From Phycisphaeraceae bacterium (GTDB lineage Bacteria; Planctomycetota; Phycisphaerae; Phycisphaerales; UBA1924), in assembly GCA_026126305.1 (NCBI GenBank), contig JAHCJI010000010.1, forward strand, positions 59,500 to 123,499: DNA of 64,000 nucleotides. The letters are read 5' to 3'. Shown one piece after another: positions 26,194-35,487 of the stretch. Under the pieces are notes generated by a model. It did not search any database. It saw only the letters and a list, made by a program, of their open reading frames with translations, and was not told the origin of the DNA. Numbering within the stretch: position 1 is the first letter of the stretch; each line of letters starts with the position of its first letter. The position numbers and the translations under genes are program-made.

Positions 26194-27459
26194 TCAACAC
26201 TCACCAGCGCCAGACGGGCCGGCGCGGGGGGCATGGTAAGCGGCCTGCGGGATGCCCGACGCCGCCGAGGGCCACCGGGCCGCAAACCCCGACCAGTCGT
26301 CGACCCGGATCGTCGCCCGAAGGTCCTCCATCAGACGCTGGTAGAACCGCAGATTGTGCAGCGAGACCAGGATGGGCCCGAGCATCTCCTGGGACATGAA
26401 CAAATGCCTGATATACGCCCGGCTCGCAGGCAGGCCCACTCCCGGGCAGCACGCCGGGCAATCGCAGCCCGGCTCCAGGGGCTCGGGGTCCTCGGCGTAC
26501 TGGGCGTTGCGCAGGCGAATCTGGCCTTGCGGCACGAAGGCACTGGCGTTCCGCCCATTGCGGCTTGGAAGGACACAATCGAACATGTCCACCCCCGCGC
26601 AGACGGCCGCCACGATGTCCCTCGGGTAGCCCACGCCCATGAGGTAGCGGGGCTTGGCCGCGGGGAGCATGGGCGTAGTGAAGCGGACGACCCGGGCGAT
26701 GTCCTCGCTGGTCTCTCCCACGCTGACCCCCCCAATGGCATAGCCGGGCAGTTCCACGTTGGTGACATGCTGGGCCGACCAACGGCGGGCATCTTCGTCG
26801 GTGCCGCCCTGGACGATGCCGAAGAGGGCTTGGGCCTCGGGCCTGGCGTGGGCCTTGGCGCATCGTTCGAGCCAGCGGATGGTGCGCTCGTTGGCCAGTT
26901 TCAGGCGGTGGGCGTGGTCGTAGCCGTGCTTGAGGCGGTCGCGCTCTTGGGCGGCCCGCAGCTTGTGCCTGGTCTGCGAGAGGTCGTCGGTCTCCTGGTC
27001 GATCGAGGGAGGGCAGTCGTCGAAGGCCATGATGATGTCGGCTCCGACCTTGTTCTGGATGTCCATGGAGACTTCGGGGGTCATGCGCAATGTCCGCCCG
27101 TCAACGATCGAGCGGAATGTCACGCCGTCTTCGTCGATGGCGTTGTTGTTGGCCATCGAGTAGGCCTGGTAGCCACCCGAGTCTGTCAGGATGGGCCCGG
27201 GCCAGCCCATGAACCGGTGCGCGCCGCCGAGGCGCTCCACACGCTCGGGCCCGGGCCTCAGCCACAGGTGATAGGCATTGTTCAGCACGACCTGCGCGCC
27301 GATGCGCTGGAGTTGTTCATTCGTCACCCCGCGGACGGTGGCACGTGTGCCCACGGTCATGAAAGCGGGCGTGTCGAACAAGCCGTGGGGCGTGGCGACC
27401 TTGCCCACCCTGCCGTCCGTCACGCGGCTCCGTGCCGAGATCTCGAAGTTGATGGCCAT
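26194..27459 (-). CDS. tgt: tRNA-guanine transglycosylase (queuine tRNA-ribosyltransferase)
   Basis: Exchanges guanine 34 of GUN anticodon tRNAs for preQ1. TIM barrel of 421 residues. TPAFMTVGTRATVRGV, the catalytic Asp in ILTDSGGYQ, GIVQGGTDEDAR, YLMGVGYPRDIV, the second Asp in DMFDCVLPSRNGRNA and the zinc motif CDCPAC (with a distal His in SLHNLRFYQ) are all present. The C-terminus extends ~25 residues past the usual end with a Gly/Ala/Pro-rich tail. The tRNA-His gene in this window (anticodon GTG) would be a substrate of such an enzyme. Confidence 0.95.
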   Translation of the reverse strand: MAINFEISARSRVTDGRVGKVATPHGLFDTPAFMTVGTRATVRGVTNEQLQRIGAQVVLNNAYHLWLRPGPERVERLGGAHRFMGWPGPILTDSGGYQAYSMANNNAIDEDGVTFRSIVDGRTLRMTPEVSMDIQNKVGADIIMAFDDCPPSIDQETDDLSQTRHKLRAAQERDRLKHGYDHAHRLKLANERTIRWLERCAKAHARPEAQALFGIVQGGTDEDARRWSAQHVTNVELPGYAIGGVSVGETSEDIARVVRFTTPMLPAAKPRYLMGVGYPRDIVAAVCAGVDMFDCVLPSRNGRNASAFVPQGQIRLRNAQYAEDPEPLEPGCDCPACCPGVGLPASRAYIRHLFMSQEMLGPILVSLHNLRFYQRLMEDLRATIRVDDWSGFAARWPSAASGIPQAAYHAPRAGPSGAGEC

Positions 27460-27467
27460 GCGTGCGG

Positions 27468-28358
27468 TCAGCCCCGGCGTTGCTGCTTGGTGGCATGGCG
27501 CAGGATCTCACGCTCCTGCGATGTCAGGCTGCCAAGACCCGAGGCGGAAACCTTTTCCAGCACACGGTCGACCTCCTGCTGGCTGGCACCGCCGCCCCGC
27601 TTGTGCCTGGGCGGCTTTGGGCTCTTGGGCTTGCGTGAATCTCCCAGCACGTCGAAGAAATCGATCAGGTGGTGTGTATTGCGGATGAAGTAGAAGCCCG
27701 CGATGGCCCCGCCCAGGTGGGCGGCCTCGCCGCCGGCGTTAGTAGAGCCAATCAACAGCATGACCAGCGCCAACGCCACGAAACCGTAGGCGAAGGTCTT
27801 CATTTTCATGGGGATGGGCGGGAAGATCAGTTGCACGACTGCGTTGGGGGCGATGTAGGCGCAGGCCATGACCACGCCAAAAACGCCCGCGGACGCGCCG
27901 ATGAGCGGCGTGGCTGGGTCGTTCATGAGCAGGCCGGGCAGCGAGATGCCGATGACCCCGCCCAGGAAGTTCAGCAGCAGATACATGAGCCCGCCGAAGA
28001 TGCCGCAGACAAGGTAGAAGGCCAGGTACTTCTTGGGCCCGAGTTGGTCCTCGACGAGCCTTCCCAGGAACCAGATGCCCAACATGTTGAAGGCCAGGTG
28101 GACGAGGTTGGCGTGCAGGAACTGGAACGTCAGGAAGCGCCAGAATTCAACACCGAAGATGGCCTTGGTGGTCGAGAAGTGGCCCCAGTCGAACATCGCT
28201 TGCCAGACACTGAACGCGACGTATCGGAAGAGCTCGATAATGACGTTGATGGCGATCAGCAGCGTGGACATCGAGAACGGCAGCCCACCCCCGCGCGCTG
28301 GCCTGAGCCCCGGCGGCGCGTTGTCGCCTTGCATGTAGCCCCGATCCTGCAATCCCAT
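27468..28358 (-). CDS. Rhomboid-family intramembrane serine protease
   Basis: 296 residues with about six membrane segments. The catalytic Ser156 is in GASAGVFG and His214 in AAHLGGAIAG. The supporting HANLVHLAFNM segment (residues 82-92) is intact. A ~75-residue cytosolic C-terminal tail ends in VLEKVSASGLGSLTSQERE, which closely resembles the tail of the neighbouring site-2 protease. Cleaves membrane-protein substrates within the bilayer; target unknown. Lies 16 bp after the site-2 protease gene on the same strand. Confidence 0.9.
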   Translation of the reverse strand: MGLQDRGYMQGDNAPPGLRPARGGGLPFSMSTLLIAINVIIELFRYVAFSVWQAMFDWGHFSTTKAIFGVEFWRFLTFQFLHANLVHLAFNMLGIWFLGRLVEDQLGPKKYLAFYLVCGIFGGLMYLLLNFLGGVIGISLPGLLMNDPATPLIGASAGVFGVVMACAYIAPNAVVQLIFPPIPMKMKTFAYGFVALALVMLLIGSTNAGGEAAHLGGAIAGFYFIRNTHHLIDFFDVLGDSRKPKSPKPPRHKRGGGASQQEVDRVLEKVSASGLGSLTSQEREILRHATKQQRRG

Positions 28359-28374
28359 CGCGTCGAATCTCCCT

Positions 28375-29397
28375 TCAGCCCGTCTTGCCCTGACGCTTCT
28401 TCTGCGATACCCGGTCGAGGAACTTGCGTTCGCCCGCCGTGAGGCTGGCCATGCCTTGCTGGGCGATCTTGTCCAGCAGTTTCTCGACGCGGGCCTCTTC
28501 TTCTTGCCGCTTCTTGATGGCCGCCAGATGCGATCGGCTGGGTCCCTTGCGCTTCTGGCTCTGCTCGGCGGCCTGATATGCCGCGGCGTACTTGGGCTCG
28601 AAGCCCATCATCTTCAGGCCCTGTTTCTGTTGCCAGCAGGAGAGCCCGCCGAAGAGCGCGATGCCCAGCAGCAGCATCTGTTCACCCGCGAAGGCGACGA
28701 CGGCCACCGCCAGCGCGGCCACCAGCCCGATGTTGCACGAGACCCACAGGCTCTTCTCGTAGCCCAACTTGCGCCACAGGATGGCCTGCACCACGCGGCC
28801 GGCGTCCATGGGGTACATGGGCACGAGCATGTTGAAGGCCAGCAGCACCATGTTGACATAGTGCAGCAGGAAGATGGTGTTCTCGAAGACGCCCCCGGGC
28901 GGCCAGTTGGGCGCGAAGGGGTTGAACACGGCGTACTCCCACCCGCCGTTGACAAGCATCGAAGCCACGCCCAAGGGAACCAGCAGCACCGCGTTCACGC
29001 CCGGCCCGCCCAGCGTCGTGATGAGGTCGGCCTTCCACTCGTGCGGCGGTCGGCAGAACGCCAGCCCGCCCAGGGGCCAGAGCATGATCTCGTCGGCCTC
29101 GCCCCCCACCCATCGGCAGGCAAAACAGTGCCCGTACTCGTGCAGCAGCACAAGCCCGAAAACGATGGCCAGCATGATCACGGTATACGTGAAGCCCAGG
29201 ATGCCAGGGCCCGCCGAAGAGATCAGGCGGATGATGATGAACAGAATGAAGATGAGGTGGAGCTTGACGGTGATGCCCCACAGACGATACAACGGCAGCG
29301 ACCATCGCAGCGGGTTGTCGCCCTGGCCCATGACGCGCTCGAGCCAGCCCGGCCTGCCCGCCCCACCGCCGCCCATGCCGCCCCAACGTTCGCTCAC
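28375..29397 (-). CDS. Site-2 protease-like M50 metalloprotease
   Basis: About 340 residues, polytopic. The zinc motif HEYGH is at residues 86-90 within VFGLVLLHEYGHC, and the third ligand is in MLVPMYPMDAGR. The segment EIMLWPLGGLAFC is typical of the group with a simple membrane core and no PDZ domain. The C-terminal cytosolic tail (RVEKLLDKIAQQGMASLTAGE) matches the tail of the rhomboid encoded next door. GTG at 29397 overlaps the Nudix stop (GTGA), which argues for that start; ATG at 29376 is the alternative. Substrate unknown. Confidence 0.85.
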   Translation of the reverse strand: MSERWGGMGGGGAGRPGWLERVMGQGDNPLRWSLPLYRLWGITVKLHLIFILFIIIRLISSAGPGILGFTYTVIMLAIVFGLVLLHEYGHCFACRWVGGEADEIMLWPLGGLAFCRPPHEWKADLITTLGGPGVNAVLLVPLGVASMLVNGGWEYAVFNPFAPNWPPGGVFENTIFLLHYVNMVLLAFNMLVPMYPMDAGRVVQAILWRKLGYEKSLWVSCNIGLVAALAVAVVAFAGEQMLLLGIALFGGLSCWQQKQGLKMMGFEPKYAAAYQAAEQSQKRKGPSRSHLAAIKKRQEEEARVEKLLDKIAQQGMASLTAGERKFLDRVSQKKRQGKTG

Positions 29398-29978
29398 CGC
29401 GCTATCCCCAGCCATCCCGCCGCGTGGGCGCGCACGATGGGGATCACGCTCTTGGCGTCCATCAGCCTGCCGTCCTCGATCATCGCCAGCGCCTCGTCGG
29501 CACGCACCGTGTGTACCTCGATGTGTTCCCCGTCGTCCAGGTCCTGGCCCACGTGGGTCAGCCCACGCCCCACAAACACGTGCATGACCTCGTCGGTCAG
29601 GCCGGGTGTGGTATAGAACCGGCCAAAGGGCTCCAATGTTGCGGCCTTGTACCCGGTTTCTTCGATCAATTCGCGTGCCGCACAGGAGTGGGGCGCCTCG
29701 CCCGGGTCGATCGTGCCCGCGGGGATCTCCCAGAGCGTCTTGCCCACCGCGGACCTCTGGTTGCGGATGAGCACCAGCGTGGCGGGCCGGCCCGGGGCGG
29801 CCTCTTCCAGGATCGGCAGGATCGCGCACGCCCCGCCGTGCCGAACCACCGCCATCTCGCGCGTGCCCGCGCCGTCCCGGGCTGGCAGCGTGAGCAACTC
29901 GAAATCGAAGCGCTGCCCGTGGTAGAGCGTGCGCCGCTCCAGGGGCTGAGGCACCGCCTTCTCGCCCGACAAGGCCAT
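29394..29978 (-). CDS. Nudix hydrolase, ADP-ribose pyrophosphatase type
   Basis: 194-residue pyrophosphohydrolase. The Nudix box runs from Gly88 to about Tyr110 (GTIDPGE...ARELIEETGY) with the Glu residues that bind metal. The preceding GKTLWEIPAG and following YTTPGLTDEVMHVFVGRGL are typical of the ADP-ribose/ADP-sugar pyrophosphatase branch. Probably recycles ADP-ribose or another NDP-sugar in the cytoplasm. The gene begins immediately after the enolase stop and its own stop overlaps the site-2 protease start. Confidence 0.87.
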   Translation of the reverse strand: MALSGEKAVPQPLERRTLYHGQRFDFELLTLPARDGAGTREMAVVRHGGACAILPILEEAAPGRPATLVLIRNQRSAVGKTLWEIPAGTIDPGEAPHSCAARELIEETGYKAATLEPFGRFYTTPGLTDEVMHVFVGRGLTHVGQDLDDGEHIEVHTVRADEALAMIEDGRLMDAKSVIPIVRAHAAGWLGIAR

Positions 29979-31271
29979 CTACGCCCCCCCGCCATAAAGC
30001 GCACTAGGGCCCAGTTCCTGGGCGATCACCAGCAGGCGGTTGTACTTGGCGTTGCGGTCGCTTCGACAGGGCGCGCCGGTCTTGATCTGCCCGCAATTCG
30101 TCGCCACGGCCAGGTCGGCGATAGTGCTGTCCTCGGTCTCGCCGCTGCGATGGCTCATGACGGCCCCATAGCCGTTGCGGCGTGCGAGGTCGACGGCTTC
30201 GAGGGTCTCGCTGAGCGTGCCGATCTGATTGGGCTTGACGAGGATCGCGTTGGCGCAGCCATCGTCGAGCCCGCGCCGCAGGAATTTGATGTTCGTCACG
30301 AACAGGTCGTCGCCCACCAGTTGCACGCGCTCTCCCAGGCGATCGGTCAGCTTCTTCCAGCCCGCCCAGTCGTTTTCGTCGAGCCCGTCCTCGATGCTCC
30401 GCACGGGGTAGTTGTCGCACCACTGGGCCCAGGTGTCGATGAGCTCGTCGCTGGTGATGATGGCCTGGTCGCTCTTGAAGCGCTTATACCCCGGCTTGCC
30501 GGCTTTCTTGGCCTCGTTGGCCAGTTCGCTGGCGGCCGGGTCGAGCGCGATGAACACCTGCGTGCCCCATCCGTACCCGGCCTTCTTCGTGGCCCGCTCC
30601 AGAAACTGCAACGCCTCCTCGGCGGTCTTGAAGTCGGGCGCGAAGCCGCCCTCATCGCCCACGGCGGTGTTCAGGCCGGCCTCGTGCAGCAGCCCGCGCA
30701 GGGCGTGGTAGATCTCTACCCCCGCGCGCAGGGCCGTCTCGAAGTCGTCGAACCCCCACGGCTGGACCATGAACTCCTGGAAGTCCAGGTTGTTGTCGGC
30801 GTGCTTGCCCCCGTTGATGACGTTGAGCATCGGCGCGGGCAGCGTGCGGGCACCCGCCCCACCCACGCTGCGATACAACGGCAGGCCCGCCTCGGCTGCC
30901 ACGGCGTGGGCCGCCGCCAGCGACACGCCCAGGATGGCGTTGGCCCCCAGCACCCCCTTGTTGGCCGAGCCATCGGCGGCGAGCATGGCGTGGTCGAGGG
31001 CCGCCTGGTCGCGGGCGTCGAGCCCCGCCACCGCGGGCGCCAGGCGATCGAGCACGTTGGCCACCGCCTTCGACACGCCCTTGCCGCCGAAGACGGCCTT
31101 GTCGCCATCGCGCAGTTCGACGGCCTCGTGCTCGCCCGTGCTGGCCCCGCTGGGCACGATGGCCACGCCCCGGGCCCCGCCGGCCAAGCCGACTTCCACC
31201 CGCACAGTCGGGTTGCCCCGCGAATCTAACACCCACCGGGCGCTCAGTTGCTCCACGCAGAACTCGTTCAT
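29979..31271 (-). CDS. eno: Enolase
   Basis: Interconverts 2-phosphoglycerate and phosphoenolpyruvate. 430 residues with the full set of signatures: [82 protein letters not shown] and [20 protein letters not shown] 31271 was chosen because a GGAG motif lies just upstream. It is divergent from phoU with a ~118-bp intergenic region that must hold both promoters, and it leads the directon that ends at 18411. Confidence 0.97.
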   Translation of the reverse strand: MNEFCVEQLSARWVLDSRGNPTVRVEVGLAGGARGVAIVPSGASTGEHEAVELRDGDKAVFGGKGVSKAVANVLDRLAPAVAGLDARDQAALDHAMLAADGSANKGVLGANAILGVSLAAAHAVAAEAGLPLYRSVGGAGARTLPAPMLNVINGGKHADNNLDFQEFMVQPWGFDDFETALRAGVEIYHALRGLLHEAGLNTAVGDEGGFAPDFKTAEEALQFLERATKKAGYGWGTQVFIALDPAASELANEAKKAGKPGYKRFKSDQAIITSDELIDTWAQWCDNYPVRSIEDGLDENDWAGWKKLTDRLGERVQLVGDDLFVTNIKFLRRGLDDGCANAILVKPNQIGTLSETLEAVDLARRNGYGAVMSHRSGETEDSTIADLAVATNCGQIKTGAPCRSDRNAKYNRLLVIAQELGPSALYGGGA

Positions 31272-31389
31272 GCTCCGGTCCACTCCTTCAACGGCCCGAG
31301 GCCGGTCGGCGGCGCTACGCTAGGCCAAGCCGACGCGAAAGGCCGGTCTTTGTATCGGCCCGAGACGCCCCGGATCGGAGCCCGACCCC

Positions 31390-32172
31390 ATGCCCACCAC
31401 GCCCCAGGGCTTTCAAGAACGCCTGGCCACCCTTGGCCAGCACCTGAGCGACCAGGGCGCTCTGGTCTTGGAAATGGTCGAGGCGGGCTTTGACCACCTG
31501 TTTGCCCCCAGCCACTCGGGCCTGCTGGCACTGGAGGCCGCCGAGGAGCGTGTCGACCGCGCCGACGTAGCCATCGAGCGAGCCGCCGTCGATCTGCTGG
31601 GCGACGCCACCGACGCGGGCAACGGCCTGCACGACGTGGCCGCGGGTGGCCAGCACCGCCTGCCCGAGGCCGACCTGCGCCGCCTGCTGACGATCGTCAA
31701 GATCAACAACGAGCTCGAACGCATCGCCGACGCGGCCCTGGCCTGTGCCACGCTGGGCCAGCGCCTGGCCGACGCGGGCACCGGCTCGAACCAGCCGGCA
31801 CCCACGCCCCCCACCACCTTCCGCGTGCTGACCAACAGCGTGGTGGGCATCCTGCGAGACGCCATGAAGGCCCTGGCCACCGGCGACGTTCGGCTGGCCC
31901 GCGTCGTGCTCCAGAGCGACGAGGCCGTCGAGGCCTTCAAGGCCGCCCTGCTGCAAGACGCCCAGGACCGTCTGCGACAGGGCACCCTCGACCCCGCGGC
32001 GGCCTTCCTGCTGCTGGAGATCTCCACCGCCGCCCACGCCATCGCCGAGCACGCCACCAACATCGCCGAGCAATTGCTCTACCTGCACACGGGCACCATC
32101 GTCCGCCACGTCGAGGGCAAGTGGCTGGACGTGCCCGTCACCGCCGACCCCGCCCGGCCAGAACACGGGTAA
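31390..32172 (+). CDS. phoU: PhoU-like phosphate uptake regulator
   Basis: 260-residue all-helical protein with the two-repeat PhoU layout. The recognisable acidic motif is KINNELERIADAALACA (residues ~101-117), and the second repeat has ISTAAHAIAEHATNIAEQLLYLHTG. PhoU proteins bind metal clusters and modulate the PhoR/PstSCAB phosphate system. No pst or pho genes are nearby. Its stop is followed by the orphan dockerin-like fragment and an AT-richer stretch. Confidence 0.82.
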   Translation: MPTTPQGFQERLATLGQHLSDQGALVLEMVEAGFDHLFAPSHSGLLALEAAEERVDRADVAIERAAVDLLGDATDAGNGLHDVAAGGQHRLPEADLRRLLTIVKINNELERIADAALACATLGQRLADAGTGSNQPAPTPPTTFRVLTNSVVGILRDAMKALATGDVRLARVVLQSDEAVEAFKAALLQDAQDRLRQGTLDPAAAFLLLEISTAAHAIAEHATNIAEQLLYLHTGTIVRHVEGKWLDVPVTADPARPEHG

Positions 32173-32228
32173 GGCCGGGTTGCAGTTCGGGTGGGTTGTT
32201 GAGCTTTAAAATTCGTGCTGTATGGTTC

Positions 32229-32369
32229 ATGGCTTACGTCATTAACCAAACCGCATTCGCAAATCTCTTCGCCGCCGAAGATCCTGCTGCCGACTTTGAT
32301 GGTGATGGATTGTTCACAGTCTTTGATTTCATGGCCTTCGGAAACGTGTTCGCACTCGGTTGCCCATAG
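32229..32369 (+). pseudogene. Orphan fragment of a secreted protein's EF-hand/dockerin-like tail
   Basis: A 46-codon open stretch ending FANLFAAEDPAADFDGDG and then FTVFDFMAFGNVFALGCP. This is the C-terminal half of the paired EF-hand tail that ends the protein at 49203-50612 (LDGDGVVTIFDFLEFQNLF...DFDGDG). No signal peptide or upstream domain is attached, and the frame upstream runs back into the phoU region without homology. I read it as the remaining 3' end of a deleted gene, although a translated micro-protein is possible. The remainder of 32370-32593 holds no gene I can support apart from the terminator at 32530. Confidence 0.55.
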
Positions 32370-32529
32370 GTCACAGATCAATGACAACCAGTAAGATTGG
32401 CGGGTGCCACAACCCTTAGGTAGATCATGTTAAGAAGTACGTTTGACTAGCTTTGTGCATAAGTATCTTCTGACAAGATCTTGAACAATACCCCACGAGC
32501 TTTGGGCATTGAGTTCTTCGTTGCTCGAT

Positions 32530-32560
32530 TGAAACAAGAACCCCAAGCTGACGCTCGGGG
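32530..32560 (-). terminator. Rho-independent terminator of the small membrane protein gene
   Basis: Read on the minus strand: stem CCCCGAGC (32560-32553), loop GTCA, GCTTGGGG (32548-32541) with one G-T pair, then TTCTTGTTTC. It lies 34 bases past the stop of the gene at 32594-32869. Confidence 0.7.
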
Positions 32561-32593
32561 CTCTGTGTGTGAGTCGTAATGGGCATGCAAAAA

Positions 32594-32869
32594 TCAGCCA
32601 TCAGCACTCGGCGCTATCCTGGGGCCGCCCGAAGGCGCGGGTGGCGGTGCGTCAGCATCACCCGAGCCCGTAGATTGTGTAGGCGTGGTGATGCGAGGGT
32701 TCGAGGCGATCGGCTGATTCTTGGGAATCAGAGTCCAAAGGAGCACGCCGAATCCCACGACGATCAGCACGATGTAGAGCAGCAACCGGCCAATGGGCTT
32801 GTCTCCCATGCCGAGTTTTTCTTTGATCGGTTCCAAGCGATACTTCAGGTTTTCCAACACGTCGGACAT
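32594..32869 (-). CDS. Small single-pass membrane protein
   Basis: 91 residues. An N-terminal charged segment (MSDVLENLKYRLEPIKEKLGM) is followed by one membrane helix (about residues 27-48, IGRLLLYIVLIVVGFGVLLWTLI) and a Pro/Ala/Ser-rich C-terminal tail. There are no catalytic motifs. A GGAG motif lies ~11 bases before ATG 32869 and a terminator follows the gene. It is 105 bp downstream of the prepilin-like gene on the same strand and could be co-transcribed with it. Function unknown. Confidence 0.65.
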   Translation of the reverse strand: MSDVLENLKYRLEPIKEKLGMGDKPIGRLLLYIVLIVVGFGVLLWTLIPKNQPIASNPRITTPTQSTGSGDADAPPPAPSGGPRIAPSADG

Positions 32870-32974
32870 GATGTGGTCGCTCCGAAATAGAACTTGTATT
32901 GTTGCGTAGCAAGACCGAGGGACCACGCGAGAAGCGGTCCCTCGGTCACGATCGAACAAGTGTCTCGTTGAGGA

Positions 32975-33901
32975 TCAACGCACGGTAAAGATAAAGGTGT
33001 ACTTCTCGGTAGTCAGGTTGGCGTCTGGGTTACGGGGATCCTTGGGTTCGATATAGAGGTACTCGGCATGGCCGTCATAGAACGCCATGACGCTCTTGTT
33101 CTTCTCGTTGAACTCGCCCATCCAGTCACGTCCTTGGGAGTCGTTGGCCACGACGTCAGCCGTCTGGTCGTGGATCCAGACCATCTTGGCAGGATCGAAG
33201 AACTCGGCCTGACGGAATCGCTTCATGCCCTCTTCCCAGCGGGCGGATCCCTTCGGGTAACGAAGCGGGGGAGGACCCCATTCGGAAAAGCGGGACATGT
33301 CGCCAGCGCTCCACCAACGCATGTTCACGTGGTAGCTGGTTCCCACGTCGTCGTAGCTGCTGAACTCTGTGTTGGCCGTCGGCCAGTTCCGCTGGTGGGT
33401 CTTCTTGTCGCCGGGCGAGCGGAACGCTGGCATTTCAACCGCAACGCGATCGTTTTCGGATGGGTTGCCTTCCTCGAACCCAGTCGGGACAGGGTTGTAT
33501 CCAGTCGGTGTGGCCAGTGTGAGTTCCGGGTAGACGTAGGGGTTCAAGGGCTTCGTGAAGGCCGGTTCATCAAAGACGCCACCAAAGGCCGAGCGCCAAT
33601 AGGTCGACGCGTTCTTGCCGCCATAACTCCAAGTACACCAGCCACCAACACTGCCTCGATTCCAAGACATCTTCATGGGAATGTTGTCCTTGAAATCGGT
33701 CTTGTAGTTGAAGAAGGCAATCTGCAACTGTCGCACGTTACTCAAGGACACCGACTGGTACCCCAGCAGACGCGCACTCCCCAGCGCCGGCAGCAGGATG
33801 CCGATCAGCAGGGCGATGATGGCGATGACCACCAGCAACTCGATGAGCGTGAAGCCACGCTCTGACAGATGCCGGCCACGACCGTGACGATGTACTCGCA
33901 T
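32975..33901 (-). CDS. Prepilin-type (type II pseudopilin) protein
   Basis: 308 residues with a class III prepilin leader: a short basic N-terminus ending RG, cleavage before Phe17 of FTLIELLVVIAIIALLIG, then a hydrophobic helix. The C-terminal passenger is large and soluble and ends with VMAFYDGHAEYLYIEP, the short signature common in the planctomycete-expanded family of pseudopilin-like proteins. It needs a prepilin peptidase and a type II/IV assembly system, neither of which is in the window. A sigma-70-like promoter is seen at 34069-34096, giving a ~160-base leader. Confidence 0.85.
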   Translation of the reverse strand: MRVHRHGRGRHLSERGFTLIELLVVIAIIALLIGILLPALGSARLLGYQSVSLSNVRQLQIAFFNYKTDFKDNIPMKMSWNRGSVGGWCTWSYGGKNASTYWRSAFGGVFDEPAFTKPLNPYVYPELTLATPTGYNPVPTGFEEGNPSENDRVAVEMPAFRSPGDKKTHQRNWPTANTEFSSYDDVGTSYHVNMRWWSAGDMSRFSEWGPPPLRYPKGSARWEEGMKRFRQAEFFDPAKMVWIHDQTADVVANDSQGRDWMGEFNEKNKSVMAFYDGHAEYLYIEPKDPRNPDANLTTEKYTFIFTVR

Positions 33902-34068
33902 GGAAATGTCCCCGTCGCTCTGTGGGCCAGGCGGCCTTGGCAGTCGCCGGCGGGGCCCCTGAACGGGCACCGAAACCGGCGGGATGTGGCCGATCAACCC
34001 AATCCTTGTCGCTTTCGCGACGATGCGAACCATGAGGGCGGCACGTGCCGCAACCTCCCCTTGTGCCC

Positions 34069-34096
34069 AGTATACCAGAGGCATACGGACACACAA
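34069..34096 (-). promoter_or_regulatory. Predicted sigma-70-type promoter for the prepilin-like gene
   Basis: On the minus strand: -35 TTGTGT (34096-34091), 16-base spacer, -10 TATACT (34074-34069). Expected start of transcription is near 34062, so the 34062-33902 leader would be untranslated. The rest of 33902-34172 shows no gene. Confidence 0.45.
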
Positions 34097-34172
34097 CCCA
34101 ATTTCGTAACCAGATTTTCGCGGAATGTTGTGGGAGGTTCCCGAGATCGGACAAATACCATACATACTGCGA

Positions 34173-35318
34173 TCATGATCTGAACAAAACTCGACCCTCG
34201 CCCTTGCGGATCATCCCGATCCGGGTCACCCGCTCGCCCAGGCGGGCCAATTTATCCGCCACGGCGTCTGCGAACGCCGGCCGAACCACCACGCAATACC
34301 CGATGCCCATGTTGAAGACCTTGTCCATCTCGGGCCCGCGGATGTTGCCGTGCTTCTTGAGGAAGGTAAAGACCGGCGGCACGGGCCAGGCCTTGCGGTC
34401 GAGGACGGCGTCGACGCCCGGGTGCAGGACCCGCTCGAGGTTGCCCGCCAGCCCGCCGCCGGTGATGTGGGCCATGCCGCTGACCACGCGTTTGACCTTG
34501 TAGCCGCGCAGCAGCTTGGTGATGCTCGGGGCGTAGATGCGCGTGGGCGTGAGCAAGACCCGGCCCAGGGTCTGGTCGGGGTCGAGCTCGGGGTAAACCG
34601 CGTGCAGGTCGAGGCGGGCGTGCTCGACGACCCGGCGGACGAGGCTGTAGCCGTTGGAGTGGATGCCGCTGGAAGCCAGGCCCAGGACGACATCGCCCGG
34701 CTCGACCTTCATGCCGCTGGTGGCCTTGCGAAGTTCGACGACGCCCACGGCGAAGCCGGCCATGTCGAACTCGCCCGGCGGATAGATGCCGGGCAGTTCG
34801 GCGGTCTCGCCGCCCAGGAGGGAGCATCCGGCGATGCGGCATCCCTCGGCCACGCCCTTGACCAGGTCGACGAGCATCTGGTGCTCGACCTTGGGGATGG
34901 CCAGATAATCGAGGAAGAACAGGGGCTCAGCGGCCTCCACGATGAGGTCGTTGACGCACATGGCTACGAGGTCTTGGCCCACGGTGTCGAAGGTGTCCAT
35001 GTCGCGGGCGAGCTTGAGCTTGGTGCCCACGCCGTCGGTGGAGGCAACCAAGACCGGCTCCTTGTAGTTGCGCTTAAAGAGCTTCTCGTTAAAGTCAAGC
35101 CGGAAGAGGCCGGCAAAGCCGCCGTCGTTGGCCAGCACACGCGGGCCGTGGGTGCGTCGCATGAGGCCCATGATGGCGTCGACGAACCGATCGCCCGCGT
35201 CGATGTCCACGCCCGAGTCGGCGTAGGTGAGGCTCGGCGGTGCCTTTGGGGTGTTTGGAGAAGTTTTGGTGGTGCGGCGCTTGGCCGTCCGCTTGGGATT
35301 GCCGGTGGATGTGGGCAT
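34173..35318 (-). CDS. purM: Phosphoribosylformylglycinamidine cyclo-ligase (AIR synthetase)
   Basis: Purine biosynthesis step that forms aminoimidazole ribotide from FGAM with ATP. Core motifs of the PurM superfamily are present: YADSGVDIDAGDRFV, LVASTDGVGTKLKLA, GQDLVAMCVNDLI, GCSLLGGETAELPGIY, LASSGIHSNGYSLVR and HITGGGLAGNLERVL. 381 residues, with a basic Lys/Arg/Thr-rich N-terminal extension of ~28 residues before the first domain. ATG 35318 was chosen over a TTG two codons upstream. Confidence 0.95.
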   Translation of the reverse strand: MPTSTGNPKRTAKRRTTKTSPNTPKAPPSLTYADSGVDIDAGDRFVDAIMGLMRRTHGPRVLANDGGFAGLFRLDFNEKLFKRNYKEPVLVASTDGVGTKLKLARDMDTFDTVGQDLVAMCVNDLIVEAAEPLFFLDYLAIPKVEHQMLVDLVKGVAEGCRIAGCSLLGGETAELPGIYPPGEFDMAGFAVGVVELRKATSGMKVEPGDVVLGLASSGIHSNGYSLVRRVVEHARLDLHAVYPELDPDQTLGRVLLTPTRIYAPSITKLLRGYKVKRVVSGMAHITGGGLAGNLERVLHPGVDAVLDRKAWPVPPVFTFLKKHGNIRGPEMDKVFNMGIGYCVVVRPAFADAVADKLARLGERVTRIGMIRKGEGRVLFRS

Positions 35319-35487
35319 GCGCAAGCGTAGGGGGTGTTGGTTGGTCCCAAGGGGAGGACACGCGGGTTTTGCCCGCTAGACTGATCTCCACGAATGCCAG
35401 GCCGGGTCTGTCTTGGCTTGGATGTTGGTCTTGTTGGTATCGCCTTTGCAGGCCGAACAGGCTTCCACGCCGGGAGATCGAGGATCC

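Noticed and set aside
35319..35487. Possible SAM riboswitch upstream of metK
   Set aside because: No SAM-I, SAM-II or SAM-IV-like conserved core could be recognised in the leader.
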